Of a stretch of 64,000 bases of DNA, positions 1 through 11,200 are shown in pieces (within the stretch, counting starts at the first letter, position 1; each line of letters opens with the position of its first letter). This stretch comes from Eremomyces bilateralis CBS 781.70. Lineage: Eukaryota; Ascomycota; Dothideomycetes; Eremomycetales; Eremomycetaceae. The DNA lies in NCBI RefSeq assembly GCF_010015585.1, contig NW_022985083.1:110223-174222 (forward strand), in the 5' to 3' direction. The translations under genes and the position numbers were made by a program. Under the pieces are notes generated by a model, which saw nothing but the letters and a program-made list of their open reading frames with translations, did not search any database and was not told the DNA's origin.

Positions 1-1810
1 CTTCGAGGGCAACAAGCAGTGCCAGACAGATCATAGGTATATGGTAGAGCAGCATTTCCTCCTCGCGAATATTGAAGCGGTGTACGACAAATCGGCAAAG
101 TTCCAATTTATGCTGCCTCTCCTCTTTGCTGAGTTCAGACTTGGTGAAAGCGTCGCGAATAAGCTCAAACAATTTGCTCCAAATGAGACCGCTTTCTACG
201 CCATCGAAGAAGACGTTTGCGCTTCGCATCACCTCATCTAGCTGCTCTGACTCCGCCGTTGAGTGGTATTCTAACACGCTTTCAAGCGCGGGGAGAAATA
301 TCTCAGGGACAAGGAGTCCGCCGACCTCCCACCGATCCATGAGCGATAAGCACATCCTGAAAGGTCGTGCCTTTTCTGTGGCAGATGAGGATTCCTGTCG
401 AATCATTTTGAGAATCCCGCTGGATAATGATTGGCAGCCGTATTGTGCGAAGTACGCCGCGCTGAGTGCGGCAGGGTCGAAAGAGGAGACTTTCTTGAGC
501 TCTTGAGACATTGGTCGACCTTCTTGTTCAGTAGGCTTCGGTTCGGGTCCGAGGAACCATGCCCAGAGCCTTCGGTTAAGGCTCATGTCACGCCTGGTAA
601 CGACATTGGTTGCTGCCATAACCAGTCGCTCGAGATCTTCCTTCTGGATTGTTTTCTGGAGGACTGGGGAGTCCAACGGAATATGCGTGACGAGTAAGTC
701 AAGGAATCCTCGCTGTACCAGGAGCTGTCGATCCAACAGACCTGCGGCAAAGCACCGTACCAACAAGCCCGGTTCGGGCGAAATGACGGCGTGCGCCGCT
801 GGTGACAGGTCCGCCTGGGTGAGCTCCGATTCCTGAGCTCCCCCATTTTGTGAGGCCTTCGATTGGAACTTCGGGAGAAAGCGCACTAGAAAGGCCAAAG
901 CGCCTTGCCGTCTCGACGTGGAAGTTATAGTGGCCAGAAAGAAGCATTGCCAGAAGAACGAGTCTTTCGAATTAGGGTCTTCCCCTTCGGAGATATCGCA
1001 TGAGTCTCTGAGCCGTTTCCTGACACCGTCAACAACGCGCAGTACTCGATCGAAGTCTTCGCTAGTCTCCTCTTCTAGCCCCGGAAGTAGGCTGAGGATG
1101 ATTGATTTCAGTGCCGGTCTGATTGCCTCGCAATCCAATCGAAGGATATAGGTCTCAAACAGCGATAAAAATAGGGGTCTGACTGTTAGAGAGGCGAAAT
1201 TAAGAGTTGCGACGATTCCTGGCAGGTATAGCTGGAGGTCGCGTGCGAGGATGTCTCTCTATTTGCCGTTAGGTCTTTGCTATAGAGAGTGGCCATCATA
1301 CATACTCCTATGGTAGCAAATATGTATCCGTACACTTCCAGTGCCTTCTGGTGCACGCCCGAAGGTAATGCTGGGTTCATGCATAGTGCAAGCCTCGACG
1401 AAAGAGTCTGCTTATGAGCAACCTCTTTGACTCCTGGTGGGTGAGCTTGCAATGCCTGTCACTCATCCGGAAGGGGGAAATCAGCCTCATTTTTCTCTCC
1501 TTCGGTATATCAAGACACAAATACCTTCAGCAGCTTCCCCAGGAATGATATATAGTCCGCCCATTCTTGCTGCGGGCTATCGTATACCGCGAGCGCACGG
1601 TCAACACCGGAGGCATATCGGCGGAATGCCTTGTCTTTCCTCCAATCTCCTTCAATTTATCGTTAGCAAACCTAGATTGTGAGCACTAAATCACAGCCCG
1701 AACGACATACCGTCCTCGACATTTCTACGTGGTAGAGGGAAGACCGGGGACGACCTTCCCGATGTCGGTGGAGTATGGAGGGTCTGATTGACCGAGGGGT
1801 CAAGAGACAT
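1..1810 (-). CDS. dopA: DopA/Dopey family protein, N-terminal part (gene continues past the window edge)
   Basis: Dopey proteins are very large leucine-zipper-like proteins acting in endosome-Golgi membrane traffic and, in Aspergillus, in cell morphogenesis. I read four exons on the minus strand: 1711-1810, 1525-1649, 1306-1455 and 1-1258, separated by introns of 61, 69 and 47 bp with GT..AG ends. The joined protein begins [19 protein letters not shown] and then carries family-typical blocks: [70 protein letters not shown], and further on [11 protein letters not shown]. The start at 1810 is chosen because it keeps exon 1 in frame with exon 2 through a phase-1 junction. The family exceeds 1500 residues, so only about the first third is here. 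It diverges from mon1 across 296 bp. The family call is firm; the exact start is less so. Confidence 0.9.
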
Positions 1811-2106
1811 TACGGATATATGTAGTGAAGCGCATCGAGAAGCATTCTACAACTTCAGGGTTCAATAAGTATCATTATACTTGGCTGCCTTGAGGTGAAG
1901 ATGCGACGTATCGTGGAATTCGAAGCCGCGACTTTTGAACGCGACGTCAGTGCAAGGATCAAGGGACCAATGACGTGCCACCTTTGAACCTCATCTCGAT
2001 ATGACAATACGCCCATCACAATCACAACTGATACGAAGCATCAAATATGCATTACAACTGTCCTTGCCAGGAGTGTATCTCGGTGAGCCTGTGAACATGA
2101 TCCTCA
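1811..2106. promoter_or_regulatory. shared divergent intergenic of dopA and mon1
   Basis: This 296-bp stretch separates the ATG of dopA (minus) from the ATG of mon1 (plus), so it must hold both 5' UTRs and both core promoters. No gene is seen. No TATA box at a convincing position was recognised. Confidence 0.6.
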
Positions 2107-4125
2107 ATGGCAGAAGAACAGCTAGTTCCCATCGGATTGCCCGACCTGCCGCAAGGCAATTCGAAGATCCAGCTTGTCGATAATGCATCGAGCTCGCTAT
2201 CGAAAGGGAGCGATCCATCCTCTCACGAAGACACGTCAAGAGAAGGAACACCTCCACCACTTCCGCCTCGTGCAAAGCGTGTCTTCGATCTCCACAACGA
2301 TGCCCCGCCCGGGACTCAACGAACGACATCGAGCAGCACCCGCCCCTCTCTATCCTCTAAAGCCACTACGGCCCTTTCGTCGGTGGATATCCACAGCGAA
2401 TCACACTTAGATCCACGAACACTGCCAAGTTCAAGGCATGGAAGCAATGATTTTGGTGATACCGCCAGCATAAGGAGCGTGAAGAGTACCCGTAGCTCAT
2501 GGAGCGTTGCTCCTACGTTAGAAGCGGAAGACGTGGAGAGTCTACTAGGTGATGTCTTAGCGGGCAGGGAAAACACAACCTGGAAGCTGTTGGAATCTCA
2601 CGGTATGAGTGCCTCGGCGGATGAGCTCTTCCAGGAAGATGCAAACTTCGAGAAGGCGTTTAAGGAGGAGTTCGAGGAACTTGAGGAGATGAAATCCGAT
2701 GGCTCGAATGGAGGTTGGTCCAACAATGCGCTGAGACTGCCATACACGATTCTGATTGTACATATAGATGCAGTCATCAAACAATGGAATTCTAAGCTCA
2801 AACACTTTCTCATCCTCTCATCTGCCGGGAAACCGATATGGAGCCGCCATGGAGATGGCCAACTCATCGCCAGCAATATCGGAGTCATACAAACCATCAT
2901 ATCTTTCTACCAGAGCACGAACGATGTCCTCAAGAGCTTCACGGCTGGCGATGTCCGTTTTGTGATCATTTCGAAGGGGTACCTTAACCTCGTCGCAATA
3001 AGTCGGCTTGGAGAAAGTGACTCACAGTTAAGGATCCAGCTCGAGGCGCTGTATATGCAGATACTGTCGACACTAACCCTTCCGAACATGGAGCGCATGT
3101 TTTCAAACCGCCCATCAACCGACTTACGAAGACCCCTTCAAGGGACAGAGATGCTACTCTCTGCTCTCGCCGATGGCTTCACAAGAGGCTCGCCCTCCAC
3201 CCTGCTTTCCGCACTAGAGTGTTTGCGGATGCGCAAGGCTCATCGAACTACAATCAACAACACGTTTCTTAAGAGTCGCTCTTCGAGCCTTCTCTACGGG
3301 TTGATTGTAGCTGGTGGGAGGCTTGTCAGCGTTGTACGGCCGAAAAAACACTCCCTGCATCCCGGAGACCTGCAGCTTATTTTCAACATGCTGTTTGAAG
3401 CCGGAAGTGTCAAAGCAGGAGGTGGTGAAAACTGGATCCCCCTTTGTCTTCCAGGTTTTAATAATACCGGCTACCTATACATGTACGTCAGCTTCCTTAA
3501 CCTCGACAAATTCTCCGAGGACGTCACTGAACGGCCTTCAACGTCTTCCGGGGAAGAGGAGGTGGCCATTATCCTCATCAGTGCGAATAAGGAGGGGTTC
3601 TTTGACCTGCAGGACATGCGCCATGAGCTCGTGGAACAGTTGAGAAAGAATGGCAGTCTTGAGGTGATACGACAAGCGGTTCAAAGAGGAAGACCATCGT
3701 GCACCGATATCCTTCCTGGCTCAGTCTTAAGGCACTTTCTCTACAAGTCAAAGAACAATGTCCAATTCGCCATGCCATCGTACGAGCCAAGTTTTGAAAC
3801 CGAGATCGAGAAAAGAAGGTACGTCCATCGTGTCCATCTCCGGCCATAAATCGTACCTAAAGTACTCACATAATCCAACAGGCTTCATACGTTGTATTCC
3901 CATCTTCACGCAACCCTTCATACAAAACCAACCCATCCAAAAATTCATCATGCCATCACTCCAACCCACATCAGTCTGGCCTGGAGCGCCCCCACATTCG
4001 AGTTGTATGCCGTCGCGCCAGCCCACACTCCACGAACCGCTCTCGCGCAAGCAGCTAGCCGGTTGGTAAGCTGGGTCCGCAAAGAAGAAAACCGCCTCTT
4101 CCTCATCGGCGGCGCAGTGTTCTAG
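2107..4125 (+). CDS. mon1: Vacuolar fusion protein Mon1
   Basis: Mon1 pairs with Ccz1 to form the guanine-nucleotide exchange factor for Rab7/Ypt7 on late endosomes and vacuoles. Two exons, 2107-3818 and 3882-4125, joined over a 63-bp intron (donor gtacgt, acceptor ccaacag), give 651 residues. The first about 200 residues are acidic, proline/serine-rich and probably disordered. The longin-fold core starts near residue 225 with KLKHFLILSSAGKPIWSRHG and continues through DVRFVIISKGYLNLVAISR and LRIQLEALYMQILSTLT. The C-terminus WVRKEENRLFLIGGAVF is supplied entirely by exon 2 and matches the usual Mon1 end. The length is normal for filamentous fungi. It is transcribed away from dopA, another membrane-traffic gene. 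Confidence 0.93.
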
Positions 4126-4129
4126 ACTA

Positions 4130-5134
4130 TCACATATTATCCAACGAACCTTCAAACAATCCCTCCTTCTCTGCCACACGCTCATGACCCAGCGACTCCT
4201 CAAACAATCCTTCCTGCTCCGCCACACGCTCATGACCCATATTGCTCATCGACCGTGTTTTCTTCTTGCTAAGCGGCCCTCCATCTATCGACCATTTCTT
4301 ATATTTCGGCTCGAAGGAGAACCCCAGACTAGGAAGCTTTTTGAGCCTGAGTGACGATGTCGACAACGCCCGGGTGGGCAGTTCCACAGGAGGCCTTTCT
4401 GGTGACATTGCCAACTTGCTATCCACCCGCTGACGCATCTGTGTCTCCGTCTTCTGCCTCGTTGGCCTCGGCCGCCGATCCCTATTCCGCGGCACGACGA
4501 ATCCAGGTGGTTGAGGTCGCTGCGGCATCGTCGTATCCGGACCAGTTAGTCCACCGTCAGATTGCCTATTTAGCAAACGACGCAAGTCTCCTGAGCTGTG
4601 CGATGACCGCCCGGGGAGAAGATGGGAGTGTCTTCTTAGCCTGGCGAGTGTATCTCTTCGGGACAGAGTTGGTCGTTGATCTTCTCGGCCATGAATATCC
4701 TTGGGCGCTGGAGAGGGAAATGTTGCCGACCTTGGTAGCTCTATCCGGCTATCCTGAGATGGTGTTTCGGGTTCTTGCACGCTTCCAGCGCGTGTAGGGT
4801 CGCTCAAGTCTGTCAGTTCGTCATCGGAGTCGGCTCCGGTGCCTTGCTGTAAGCGACTGGTGATACTAATGTGCTTGCGGTGGTAGAAAGCCTTGGCTTT
4901 TTTGAAAACAGCGGAACTCTGGTCGGAGTAACGTTGCACGTTGGAAGATATGGAAGCTCGGTAGTCAATGTTTTGAAACGCGGGGGGTATTTCGGAAGTG
5001 GAAAGAGGCAAGGATTGTGTGGAGGAACTGGAGGAGACTTGATCTGACTGCGATGGCTCTTCTTCGTACGATCTCCCGAGTTGCGCAAAGCTGTGGCGGA
5101 AGTGGCCTAAGAAACCATCTTTTGACGACACCAT
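4130..5134 (-). CDS. Disordered protein of unknown function with a duplicated 16-residue C-terminal motif
   Basis: A single open frame of 334 residues beginning MVSSKDGFLGHFRHSFAQLG. I use the ATG at 5134; the open frame extends eight codons further upstream without another ATG. The sequence is rich in Ser, Arg, Pro and Glu with no recognised domain, so most is probably disordered. Basic segments such as TLARLRRHSHLLPGR and RNRDRRPRPTRQK stand out. The C-terminus carries two adjacent near-identical copies of GHERVAE-EGLFE-SL encoded by a 48-bp direct repeat. The stop lies only a few bases from the mon1 stop, so the two genes converge tail to tail. I do not recognise a function. Confidence 0.6.
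   Translation of the reverse strand: MVSSKDGFLGHFRHSFAQLGRSYEEEPSQSDQVSSSSSTQSLPLSTSEIPPAFQNIDYRASISSNVQRYSDQSSAVFKKAKAFYHRKHISITSRLQQGTGADSDDELTDLSDPTRAGSVQEPETPSQDSRIELPRSATFPSPAPKDIHGREDQRPTLSRRDTLARLRRHSHLLPGRSSHSSGDLRRLLNRQSDGGLTGPDTTMPQRPQPPGFVVPRNRDRRPRPTRQKTETQMRQRVDSKLAMSPERPPVELPTRALSTSSLRLKKLPSLGFSFEPKYKKWSIDGGPLSKKKTRSMSNMGHERVAEQEGLFEESLGHERVAEKEGLFEGSLDNM
4138..4233 (-). repeat. 48-bp direct repeat, two copies, in coding sequence
   Basis: Two adjacent 48-bp units encode GHERVAEQEGLFEESL and GHERVAEKEGLFEGSL at the C-terminus of the 4130-5134 gene. The units differ at only a few bases, which points to a recent in-frame duplication. Confidence 0.75.
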
Positions 5135-6355
5135 GGCGCCGAGCTGATAGAATATCAAATCATCAAGTGTCTTTTAAGGCTGAAACAGGCATCAAGGCTT
5201 CTGAATGGGATGCTTTTATCAGAAAGAGCACAGTCGAGTGCGAAGGTAATCATTTCCGAGGACATCGGCAGTGTTTTCTACGGAAGAATGCCACACTCTA
5301 TAGCTATCATAGTGTATATATATCTATGACATCTAATGTGTCACTCTCAGTCTCTCCACCACATGTTCATCAACAATCCGAATTTCCCTGTCTGTGAATT
5401 CCTGACTGGATGATCACAGATACCTGGACAGGGGGCTCTAATCTGCGCAGCTTTCAATTGGACCCTCCTAAGCATCGTTGCCAGCGTAACCAGGATCTTT
5501 CTGTCAGGAGCATTATCACCATGAGTGCAGAGGGTATTGTGTGAGGAATGACGTTTTGAGGGACCTCAGGGTCTCGGAATTCGGAAAGCGTGATTTTTAT
5601 GGGACACCATTGAGAGCACAGCCATTCTTGATGGATCCTCATTTGATTAACTAAGTTAACTTAATGCAAGTAACTACAGTACACTCGAGCTTCATTTCAC
5701 GATTCAATAATAAATACTTTCCCCTAAGTTAGTTAAGTACAGGTATGTCACGATACCATGCTCTTCAGGATGCCCCTTGGGAGTCCATGTGTGCAATTCC
5801 CATATTCCCATTAAATTCTGCCGAATAGAAAAACACCAGTTGTCCGAAGCGAAATCCCGAAAAGGAAATAAAATTGGCTGGTGAGATTTCTCCCTTGGAC
5901 AGATCTCTCTTTTGAAGACCTCGCAGAGGTAGGGACCTCGAGATATACCGAAATAACGAAGCAAATAAGTCCATATAGACAGATAGAAGGTAGGAACTGG
6001 AGGTAATTGGTAGATAAGTCCTTCAGTCGTACAAAGAGACGGCACGATACGAGAATATGGAGAAAGGCATTACTGGGCGTCTCGGTGATGGAGGAGAGAT
6101 ATCCCGGATCATGTGACACCTCTTCTCTCCTTGCTCGTTAATAGCGATTCGACAACGATTATCTGACCTTGAATCCTTTTAATTTATACTATCACCGACC
6201 TCTGTCTAATTATTTTTATTCTTCAGAACCTTTTTTTCTTCTCTTTGGCTGAGCATTCGCCAAGGAATAGCCGCTATCAACACGTCAAAAAGTTTCTATT
6301 ACGCAAGTCCACATAACAAACCTTCTTGGCATCTCGTCAGGCCCTAAACAACGCA
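5135..6355. other. intergenic, no gene seen
   Basis: About 1.2 kb between two genes whose starts face each other. Open frames here are short and unlike protein. The part around 5640-5750 is AT-rich, with several TTAACTTA/TAAGTTAGTTAA-type words on both strands, possibly a small decayed repeat. Pyrimidine-rich DNA near 6200-6250 may belong to the promoter of the next gene. Confidence 0.5.
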
Positions 6356-7551
6356 ATGGACTTCTATAGGGAACGAATAGCACTACGTTTTCCGAAGCCT
6401 TCATTTGGTCCATTTAAATATATCCAGCCATGGGACAACAGAGGCTATCTTGAGGTTGATGGCATCGCGCGTTGCGACTCTGACCGTCTACTCTACCTGC
6501 TAACTTACGTTCAACCACCCCCTCTTCTCACCAAGAAAGGCAAACCAAGAGTCCATCAGCCGCCGCCACATAATGATGAAACGGAGAGGTTTTATAGCGC
6601 ACAATGCATTCACTATGGCCTTCTATCGAAGTCTGATAAGGCCGCTGCAAAGAAGGCATTGCTTGCTTTTGCGAAAGCTAACGACGACAAGTTCATTATA
6701 CCATCAGCAGTTATAGAGGTTGAAGCAAAGCTCGCAGATGAATTCAAAATCAAGAAAGCTGAATATGACGCAAAGATAGCCGATATTGATGCTCGAGAAA
6801 AGAAGGCCAATGAGGAAGCGGACCGGAAGCGCAAGAGAGATGAAGACGAGATCCTCAACACCATTACCAAAAAGCCCAAGAAATCCGAACTGCTTGTAAG
6901 TATCTTGTGGAGCCAATCGGCCGCTCTATCAAGGGCTAGGATTAACGATTAAAATAGAAGTTCCCAACAAAGCTTATTGGGGGTGCAGCATTCACAGTTA
7001 TTGCTCCTGAAATCTCTAAAGGCTGGAGTGTACCAAACACCTTGCGGATTCGCCTTTGTCAATCTCAAAGCGGGCGTCACATTTGGGGTGACTTTGATTT
7101 CGGTATATTTACTGGCAAATTACGATCTGAAACACTACCACAACCACCGACTGGTAAGATCAAATTCCATTGGCGCGGTCGACAAACGGGCGACGGCGAG
7201 TCCAGTTACAACTCAGAGAACGAGATGGAGCTCCAGTTTCTTGACGAGGGTACCTTTCGAGGCAACATGTACTGGGACTGCCTCGGGACATTCGAGATTG
7301 CTGGAAAAATTGACTGGGAGCGAACACGTAACCGTGTCTTTGCGATGAACATTCGTAAATGGAAGGATGGATATCGTATGCTCAATGAAAACAACTACGA
7401 CATGGAGGCCAGTGCCAGGTGGTCTTCAGGCTGGGGTGGAGATGCGGAGCCGGATCTGGCTGCCGCTTCAGATACAACTGATAACGACGAATCGGACCAT
7501 GAAGATGACGAAGGATCTGAAGATAGCCGAGCGGTCAGGTGTGCTTTCTAG
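6356..7551 (+). CDS. Conserved fungal protein of unknown function, coiled-coil plus C-terminal beta-type domain
   Basis: Two exons, 6356-6895 and 6958-7551, joined over a 62-bp intron (gtaagt..aaaatag) at phase 0, give 377 residues. The ATG at 6356 starts MDFYRERIALRFPKPSFGP. Residues about 95-175 are charged and alanine-rich and likely form a coiled coil, ending in the basic, nuclear-signal-like run RKRKRDEDE..KKPKK. The second exon holds a patterned block: GRHIWGDFDFGIFTGKLR, FHWRGRQTGDGESSY, MELQFLDEGTFRGNMYWDC and LGTFEIAGKIDW. From memory this W/G-rich pattern recurs in unnamed Aspergillus/Penicillium proteins. The tail is very acidic (DTTDNDESDHEDDEGSED). I cannot assign a biochemical role. 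Confidence 0.75.
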
Positions 7552-8217
7552 ACGAGAGACTTGTCGGACTTTCTCCTGTCACAGAATATCCGTGTTTCTT
7601 GGCGTTTCCTCACGGCTTCATTCCGTATTCGATTCTATACCCCTATTCTTTCCCTTTTTAGGGAATAGATCACCATTGTAAACCATATATAATAGCTGCA
7701 GGAACAGCCTGTTTTCGTAGGATCCGGCTCTGCAGGATCAAGTTCAATCGATCTACGCTCTTTTGGGATCTAACGGGGTTTTCCCACCGTGTCGCTGCAT
7801 TAATCACCTGATTGAGCGAAACCGCTATTTATCTCGCAGTTGCACCTTAGCGGTGCGGCGGCGGGAGAAAACCCAAGTCTCGCCCCTGCAGTGCATTAAT
7901 ACGAAGTAGGTGTCGCATATAGCGGGAGTGATGATTAAGCACATTCACTGCTTAAGCTCAGTTACTGTAGAGTCATAACTAATTAACGCAAATTGGTATT
8001 GACGATTCCCATTGTCTAGAAAAGAGATCCCGCTGGCGAAACAGTTGAAGATATGTAAATATAGGAAAGGACTGAGCAGTCCGATATAGGCTTAGCCTAG
8101 GGGTAATAGCCTAATAGGCAGTGAAATTAATGTTGCGTGGCAGTACTATGTTAGAAATCAACAGGGGCACCTTGCGACACTGTCCTCCTCTTGATGTGCT
8201 GTGGCATGCGGCCGGAT
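7552..8217. other. intergenic, no gene seen
   Basis: A 666-bp gap between the 3' ends of two convergent genes. I see no protein-like frame, tRNA or clear repeat. The stretch 7900-8110 is AT-rich. Confidence 0.5.
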
Positions 8218-11200
8218 TCACGCATGATCCTCCATGCGCTCCTTCCTCAACTTTCCACCCATGCTGCGAATTAGTTTCCCACTACGACGCCACATGGCCT
8301 TCAGTCCCTTCTCAAGCTTGCGTGGCTGAGAGTCGGCCTTAGAAATACCATTATTCATGTGAACCATCTCAGTCGGTGCCGTCATCGTCGTCTTATCTGG
8401 TCCGCCGTTGCCAATTTTCATGGCGCTCCCATTTGGCTCCATTGGGATGTCTTCGCTTTGTGGACCGGTGTTGATAGCGGAGGCTCCTAGGCCAGAGAGC
8501 GCAGGTCCACGGCGAGCATTGCCGGAGCAGATATGGGGATGGAAGTTGGACAAACGCTTGCGGAAGGAGCTGCGGTGCTTGGCGGGACGTTCGCTGTCGT
8601 CGGAAAAGTAGGAGCGCACATCATCTAGGTTGGTGGCGGTGGGAGGGGAGAGGCTTGTGGTGGGGTAGCGATCCCCTGGATCGACGCCGGGATCGTCGAT
8701 GCAGAGGGCATCTGAGCGGTTTCCATAGCCGCTGTAGTCGAAGTGGTCAAGTGGGATGGGGGCATTGCTAACTTTAGGACGAGGAGTGGAAGGGCCAGCG
8801 GTAGGAGTGATGGCATGGTGGGCGTTGATATCCTGCGGGTGATGATGGCCGAGTCTACGAGAGATCGCATGGAAGATACCGTGCTCAGTATTTCTCATGG
8901 CCACCTCTTCGGTCCCTGCCAATGGTCCTTCGTTCTCAACAGTGCTGCCTTCTATCATGTTAACACCGTGGAGCTGAGCTCGAGTCCCGAAGTGAGTTGT
9001 GAGCTCCGGTGGTGTCCTCGGGAGACAGACATTAATATCAGGGGCGCTTTCGGTCCAGGGGTAATTGGAATCATTATTCCAAGGTGCCGACGAACTTGTT
9101 TGAGGCCTATTAAGGTGTGAATCAGGATCTTCAAACCTGTCGCTTCGATGAGCAGCCATTGTGCGGACATATGAATTTGCAGCGTGCCCGGTAAGGGGAG
9201 TAGCCTCGAGCTCGGCGACAGGTGTCTTGCGAGCAAACGCAGTCCGGGAAAGGTCATCCTCGAAGTTATTCTCACGCGAATCACTCATGTTGCCATGCTC
9301 TTTCATTTCGATGACATCTGTCCCCAAACTCTTCCGTCCGTTGGCCAAGCTTGCTGGGTTCGTGGGTTCGTGGCTTGGTCCAGAGTCTCCGATTGCCTTG
9401 ATCTCTTGAATGGTTTTGTTGACCTCATCTTCGGAGGTGTTCTCCACATCGGTCAGGTACTTCTGCAAGGACGGCAAAACCTCAGAAAGACGCCGTGTCA
9501 AGTCGCTGACTGACGGAATGGAGACCTGACTGACCTCTGAAATCAGTTCTTCAGGGCCCATGATGGGCCTCAGACTCAATGGCCGTGGTCTCATTTCAGT
9601 GCTGATTTTTGGCTCCCTGGCCCTGCCAACTCCCTCAAGCCTCAGAACCTCTGTGCCTTGGTCCAGTCGTGCGGAGTCAAAGATAGAGCTATTGTCTCCC
9701 AGAGATGTGTCCATCTCCTCAAGTCCGGCGAAGAAGCTTTTGTATTTCTCGTGGATCGACTCAGAACTGCAAACAGATTCGTGTTGGGTTTTTGGCTTGT
9801 TGTCAGGTCCAGTTGTGGTCTTGCCCATATCATCGAAATTCAGCCCGAGTTCATCAAGCGAGCGGGGAGTCCGGAGTTGAAACTCTTCTTTGAGTTGCGT
9901 CATTATGTTTGAATTGCTGAATTCCATCGAAAGGATAGGTTTCATGTCATCAATGCCGCTCGTAGAATGACGAAAGGCTGATTGCCCCTGTGGTGGCCGC
10001 ACGCCTAGCCTCGGTCGTTGTCTTGTCTCATGAAGTTGAGTAACAACTTCCGGCATCGTAGCAATGGAAATGCGGTTCGTGGATTTGCTACTCCCGCCGA
10101 CAAGGCCCAGCTCCATACTGGGCCTCTCTTTGATCCGAGGCAGACCAGATCCAGCCGTATGGGTTCGATTATGAGAAAAGCGAACTTCTTTGGCCAACTC
10201 GGGTGAGTGACGACGGTGTGAGTGCATGCCGGGGGATTGATTGTCGCGTCTAATATCCTCCACACTATCGTAATGATTGCTCTGTGGCTCGGATGGTCTC
10301 GCAGAACGCATGGTCGACCTTGACGACATCGTGCCTCCATCGATGTTCTCTTCCTGGTGCCAATTCCTCGCAAAAGCAGCACGACTGGAACTCCGTGATC
10401 CAGGCGTGACATGGGTGACTTCCTTCTCATTAGCTGCCGGATCCGGATGTCGAGAAGCCTCCACGTTAGCCATTGTGGGACCAGGAGGCGAATGAGGCAC
10501 CGGGCAGCTCGCAACATATCCTCGAATGTCATGTTGTCGGACAGGCGCGAAAACTGCGTCGAAATCCGATGACCTAAACCTAGAAGAGGCAGTCGGAGCA
10601 TCATCTGAATAGATTGAGCTCGCAGATCGAGTAAGAGCTAGCCCCTCGGGTCTGGCCTGCTCTTGAGAATTTGACTCTTTCGACCAAGAGGTGGGCTGAT
10701 TGGTTATACTTCGATCAGTTTTGGCTTCAGTTTCGGTTGTGAGTGCACGTCCACACCATTCGGTAGTGCTTGTAAGCTGTGGGCTTGCACCGATAGCCTC
10801 GAGTATCTTGTCCCTTGTAATCTGGCACGTCCGCATTCCATCACCTAGTCGAGTTGGCGAAGGGACTAGCTCGTCCTTGACACAGGACGAAACCTTCTCT
10901 TGGCATCCTTCGAACTGCTCGCTGTAGTCGTAGTACTCCGGCGGGTTAATGTTGGCGGTATTCTTGCTTGGCATGCCATATTCATTGATTTGGCCGGACG
11001 AGTGGAAAGGCAATATCGGTGTAGATATGACTCTCGTTCGCCTGAGTGGCCCCAGCGAACGGCGTGGCATCACACCTCCAGGAGTGTGCGGAGATGCCGA
11101 GGATTTGGGTGTCCACGAGTTGCTTCCAGCATCTCTGACAAGGCGAGGGGTACGTTCGTAGCCACTGGGGTTTTCGTAGTCCATTGAGGAAATTTGATAT

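Noticed and set aside
5640-5750. Possible small inverted-repeat element in AT-rich DNA
   Set aside because: The TTAACT/AAGTTA words do not form long matching ends and no target duplication was found.
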